Part shown: piece by piece, positions 55,141 through 64,000 of the stretch
Layout: each line of letters begins with the position of its first letter
Numbering within the stretch: position 1 is the stretch's first letter
Origin: Posidonia oceanica
Lineage: Eukaryota; Streptophyta; Magnoliopsida; Alismatales; Posidoniaceae
Reading direction: 5' to 3'
Length of the DNA stretch: 64,000 bases
NCBI GenBank assembly: GCA_037176725.1
Contig: JAZBRS010000029.1
Coordinates: 124,405,001-124,469,000, forward strand
Notes under the pieces: generated by a model
Databases searched by the model: none
Seen by the model: the letters and a program-made list of their open reading frames with translations, nothing else
What the model was told of the DNA's origin: nothing
Translations under genes and position numbers: made by a program

Positions 55141-57027
55141 TTGATACCTCAATCTTAACATGATTCTTAATGAAACTTTTTACAATATCCTTCTTGTAGA
55201 AGATCTTTAATGGAGATTAATAGAACACCAATCTTTGAACATCACAAAAATAGCGATGCAACTTTTTGAAAAGTATAAATCCATTTAAGAATATGGTAAT
55301 TAAAAAGCACATGCAATACTGCATGTGATTTAAAATAAAATTTGAAAATATAAAATAATAGATTTTTAAATTTTTTTTAAAAAAAGAGAAAAGGAAGGAG
55401 AGAGAGAGAGAGAGAAAACATGTGTAGAAATGAGATGGGTTAGTTGCTACACAACTTTTCCCGAATGTAGGAATAGATTGGTAAAAAGAACACAATATTC
55501 TTTTCTTTTATCTTTAAAAAAACATATATGAGAAAATGTATATGGGTAAACATGTGTGGCAAACGTATATGAGTAAACATGTGTGGCAAATGTTGATTCA
55601 ATAGATCAATTGTCCTCTTCCCTTAATAGAATAGATTATAGACAAAATATGCATATAAAATGAGAAAGGGGAAGAGGAAGAAAAGCAAAAAGTGTAGAAG
55701 AATAAGAAGAAAATAAAAGACAGAGTTTTGATATTTCTTTCACACGAAAATTAAATTTTCCTCCACCATTTTCAATTGTTTTTCCTTCCTTATGCGCTAA
55801 AATGTTGCAATACGATATAAAACTCACATTAGATGGTATCGTAGTTGTACTTGTATTGTAAGAAGAAAAAAAAAATTATGGATGTGTCACATCGCATGCC
55901 ATGTCAGATGTGTATGATTTCACGTATGAATTTAAGTACACGAACAATTTTCCTTATCTATAATCATTTTGATCTGCTTAAATTATTGCTTCCGTAAAAG
56001 GTTATGCCAAATCTTAATTCACCTTTAAATTGTGTTATATTAGAAAAGTGTTTCTGTAGACAGAATTCAAAATATACAGAAAATTGGTTTTGTTTAATTG
56101 GAAGATATCCAACTTCATATATTATAAAAAAAACTAAACAATTTCTTATAATAGTAGAGATATCTTGATATTAGACAAAGGAAAAATAATATTGATTCTT
56201 AACTAAACAAACATGTTTATGAGTTTATATAGTAATAAAAATAAATAATAAGCTTGAATGTTGATGATAAGAAAATAAATCAAATACTAAAATTCACAAC
56301 ATTCGGAGTAAAGAGAAAGCTGTAAGAAACGGTTTGGCTTGATGTGGTCCATATAGATGAATAATTCTAGGGTTTTTTTTTTGATATACAAGTTTATTTA
56401 AATTTTATTTCAAAACTACAACTCTCTAAGTTTTTTTTTTACGAATCTATGACTTTGACAGCGATATGGCTACGGGTCCACGTAGTTATCAGTAGTTTTT
56501 TTGAAAAAATAAAATAAAATAATTAACTCAACATTTAGAATGCGCAAGTCAATAGAAATCTGTAAAAATCATGTCAAGTACTCACAAATACATAAAGAAT
56601 ATACTCATTATTGTCTTCATGGAACATGATAATGATAATGCCAAATTTGAGTATTGAACTCGACATTACTAATGCCGTGTTTATTTTTTTATTTTTTATT
56701 TTAAATCACCGACAAACACGTAGACCACCCGTGGTTTCAGAGTCATAGTTTTACATAAAAAATTGGTACAGCTATAATTTTGTAAAAAAGTTGAAGAACA
56801 ACTATTTTGATGTTTTTTTCCTAATTCTAAGGTACTGTCCCTCTTTAGTTCCTTCAATCCTAAAAATTATCTATTAGAGTAGAGATATCTTTATACAAGA
56901 TTATTTCATTTTAGATTTTGTTTGGAACTTCCAAGGTTAACATGTCTAGGAAAATGTTCATCAATGGAATGCTACTGACAAACCAAATAGAATACACATA
57001 GGCATCGACGACCCTATCAGTGTTCAT
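55141..57027. other. AT-rich intergenic DNA, no gene seen
   Basis: A GA repeat lies at about 55397-55417 and a small tandem duplication around AAACATGTGTGGCAAA at 55540-55592. No domain, splice pattern or conserved open frame is visible. Confidence 0.6.
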
Positions 57028-59215
57028 CAAATCAGTGACAACAATTGACAAGACTCTGGCACAATACACGATGATGAATGAACGAACTTAACAACTGAAT
57101 GCCTTGATTCCTAAGAAGGTGATGATAAAATCTCATATGGACTTCCGACCTATTAGTCTCCTAAATAATTCTTATAAATTTATCATTAACGTCCTTGCCT
57201 CGCACCTAGTACCTGTGGTTGGTCGGATTCTAAACGATACTCAATGTGCCTTCGTTAAAGGCTAGAACATCTTGGATTGTTATATAGTGGTGCAGGAAAC
57301 TATTCACTACCTCCAAGCATTCAAAAAGTTTAGTGTTGTCATAAAATTTTATTTTGAGAAAACTTTTTTCAATGTTCACTAGGACTTCCTTCTTAATTCC
57401 CTACACGGATTTAGGGACCCGTGGATCAATTGAATTTGGCTTGCATATCCTCTCCTAAGTTATCTATTTTGATCAATGGTAATACCCACGACTACTTTGA
57501 GGCCTCCAATGGCATTAGCCAAGAAGACTCGCTCTCTCTCTCTTCATTTTAATTACCAATATTCTCAATCGGATGCTTGTTCTTGGCATCTCCAATAACC
57601 TTTTTGAGGACATCTGCTTCCGTAATGGAGGACCTATTGTGCTTATGTCCAATATATAAACAACACCCTTCTCTTTATTGAGCCTACCAAAAGAAATGTG
57701 ATTAATATCATGCGCACTCTTTGCTATTTTCAACTCATTTCAAGACTCAAGATTAATTTTTATAAATCCTCCATTACCAGTATTAGAGGTCCCCCCGATT
57801 TGTTGGAGTGTCTCCGTAGTAGCATGGGTTGCAAGTTGGAATCCTTCCTCATGACCTACCTTGGTGTTCCCCTTCATTTTAGAAAAGCATTTGTTAACGA
57901 TTGGAATTCGATTATCGACAAGATGGAAAGACATCTAGGCTATTCGAAAAGAAAGTACCTCTCGATTGGCAGGAGATTTACACTTCTCAATGCAGTTCTC
58001 TCCATCCTTCCTATCTACCAACTTTTGGTCCTTCACCTTCCCAAGAGAGCAGCTAAGATGATCGAATCCATTCGTAGAACCTTCCTTTGGAGTGGAGGGA
58101 CAAGTGGAGGGAACATAATCCACCCGTTGCATTGGGAGAGAGTCTGTGGTGGTAAAGCCAATGGGGGATTAGGTATTCTTAGCTTACAGCATCTTGACTA
58201 GGCTCTAAAGTGTAAGTATCTTTGGAGATTGTTCTCAAGCCAAGCAAGAAAACGGTACGATATCATTCGTTCTCGCTACCTTAAGGATGGTTCGTGCAAG
58301 GGCCTTCTAAACTCCTCTCACTTCAAGATTTCCCCCCTTGAGGAGTTAACTTATGAAAATATACCCGATTTTCATTAAGTGCTCCTCCTTTCACATTGCT
58401 AACAGGAAATTGATTGCCTTTTGGGAGAACCAGTGGCATGACTAGCACGCGATTAAAGATATCTTTAGCCAAGAACAAGAAGATCTCTCTAGCAAAGATG
58501 GTCCTCACTTCCCACCGCAACCCGGAAGGGCTTTTCAAGCCGGATGTCACTTCCCAACCTTCTTGAGACCATTGCCAACACTGGACTTAACAACACTCCT
58601 GATACGCTGTCTTGGTGCCTTACCCCAACAACCTCTTCACGGTGAAGAGTTGTTACCGGTTCATCTCGGAATGAGAACATTTTCAGGCATCGTGCTTGCT
58701 CCCCTTGGAATGTTATTGATAATGCTATTGGTTTTGGTACTTGGTGGGCAGATCATCTCTCCCTTCAGGGCAGCATGGACTCGATTGCTTCCATTAATAA
58801 GCGTAGGATGAAGATGGTGCGAGCTCTCGCGGCAGACATTCCTCCCATTCAGGACCTCAACGCAGTTGCTGCTAGTGAGCCCATTCCTGAGCCACCTGCT
58901 ACTACTGATGCATCCCGACTCACCGGAGAGGAAGAAGCTGGACCCTTTATTGACTAGGAGGCCAATTAATGAAGTAGCCATCTGCTGTTGGGTGTCGTTT
59001 GCTGGTTGGTTCCCTGTCTTCTTTTCCTCTAGGAGGCCTCCTTTCATTTAGAGCTTCATGTGTGTGCCTCCAGCATTGTTCCTCCTGTTTGTGGCCGATC
59101 TTTTGATGGTTATGTTGTTGTGGTTGCTGTAAACTTTTTTCCAGGTGTGTGCCGTGGGTTATCGTGGCCACTACCCTTTTTAATATATCTACCTACCGTA
59201 TTCATTAAAAAAAAA
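57028..59215 (+). pseudogene. L1-type LINE remnant (reverse transcriptase, 5'-truncated)
   Basis: The translated fragments match the plant L1-clade RT: LIPKK, DFRPISLLNNSYK and DTQCAFVKG near 57100-57260, INIMRTLCYFQLISRLKINF and the 167-codon open stretch 57698-58201 with TYLGVPLHFRKAFVNDW and IRRTFLWSGG. Many stops and frame changes separate them, and the FADD-type catalytic centre is not intact (region 57500-57700 is scrambled or shortened). The remnant ends in CCTACCGTATTCATT and a run of nine A (59207-59215), the usual LINE 3' end. The 58563-59050 open frames are shadows within its 3' part. Confidence 0.8.
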
Positions 59216-59725
59216 CTGATTATTTAGAAATTTAATAACTGAAAATTTCTATATTTGCATTATCTATCTATGAAATTCCAGAAGCTAGTCCAAACAAAAT
59301 AGTTCAACATAGCATACCTGTCCTTTCACTGCTTGAGCCTCAGATCTAAAGCATCTTGTGGTACTGTCCTGTAGACCGATCAAGACTCCGCAGTAATAAG
59401 TGGATGTAAATGCCAACAAACTTTAGAACTACTCTTTATGCAAATATTGATTTTTTTTCTAGTATAAATATTACACAGCTTGTGTACAGCATTGTTAGGG
59501 TTGATTACAATAATTACTAATTAACAACCATTACAAAATGCACAAGGAGGTTCCTCTTCAATAGCAGAATGCTGACCTGTCCAAATAGATTATGATATTC
59601 TCAACTGATGAAAATCCAGGGACAGCAGATTTATGGAGCGTACTCATGATCTTGGGGAGATTCTCACTGACTAAATCACTGAAATGATCAAGTGAAATCT
59701 AGCAAGGATAAAGACTGATGAAGTT
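59216..59725 (-). other. 3' UTR/downstream region of the kinase gene
   Basis: No gene is seen. On the minus strand it follows the kinase stop codon and should hold the 3' UTR. I could not single out a convincing poly(A) signal. Confidence 0.45.
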
Positions 59726-63908
<4,183 letters not shown>

Positions 63909-64000
63909 CTATTAGAACCAGGTAAAAGTGAAACCGCACTATCTTGTCAATTAAAACTTGAAAGAGCAAGGCATCTGGTTTAAACAGTTTGTAAACATGG

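Noticed and set aside
58563..59050. Several short open frames after the LINE RT
   Set aside because: Fragments of the decayed LINE 3' part in competing frames. None has a complete domain.

Overview
This window is nuclear DNA from a flowering plant with a large, repeat-rich genome. The evidence is a multi-exon calcium-dependent protein kinase gene with GT-AG introns, giant Ty3/gypsy elements of the Tat/Ogre type (tRNA-Arg-like primer site, second 'archaeal-type' RNase H, extra ORFs), a plant hAT transposon with a BED zinc finger, and an L1-type LINE. I cannot name the species. About 59 kb is a nest of transposable elements. The only plausibly functional host gene is the 3' half of the kinase gene at the right edge.

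Layout. (1) About 1-36.2 kb is an older minus-oriented Tat-type element ('B'): decayed pol at 36215-32188, its 3' non-coding tail at about 32187-31435, then two intron-bearing accessory genes in the opposite (+) sense (a DUF7745-like one at 29384-30667 and a plant-mobile-domain one at about 2171-4210), then LTR-like DNA at 1-1880. (2) Element 'A', 4303-28815, is inserted into the 3' UTR of the plant-mobile-domain gene. It has 5.6-kb LTRs, an exact 5-bp target duplication (CTTGT), a primer binding site and a decayed gag, but no pol. (3) A 5.6-kb minus-oriented solo LTR (16668-22302, duplication CATAG) is nested in A. (4) From 36.2 to about 54.15 kb is a plus-oriented, rearranged Tat derivative ('C'): leader-like DNA, 51-bp and 50-bp tandem arrays, the last 23 codons of pol, a 68-bp array, a polypurine tract and a 3' LTR. 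(5) C is interrupted by a second minus-oriented solo LTR (40403-49350, duplication GCAGG), which is itself interrupted by a 6.2-kb hAT element (42803-49019, 8-bp duplication with one mismatch). (6) From 54.2 to 59.2 kb there is a short hAT-like non-autonomous element and a LINE remnant. (7) From 59.7 kb to the end is the kinase gene on the minus strand, running off the window.

The most unusual signal is structural. The LTRs and internal non-coding regions carry several unrelated families of short dispersed inverted repeats: a 7-9-7 family in the LTRs near 0-1.6 kb and 41-49 kb, a 9-(10/11)-9 doublet family in the LTR at 52-54 kb, and an internal hairpin (stem GATAAGT/ACTTATC, loop CCGTCA) whose stem varies in a pair-preserving way. 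In addition, 17 of 21 in-frame stops that I read in four decayed retroelement genes are TAG, 4 are TGA and none is TAA. That pattern fits loss of methylated cytosine at CAG (CHG) and CGA (CG) codons.

All coordinates and counts were read by eye, without alignment software. LTR ends supported by target duplications are exact. Breakpoints marked 'about' are not.
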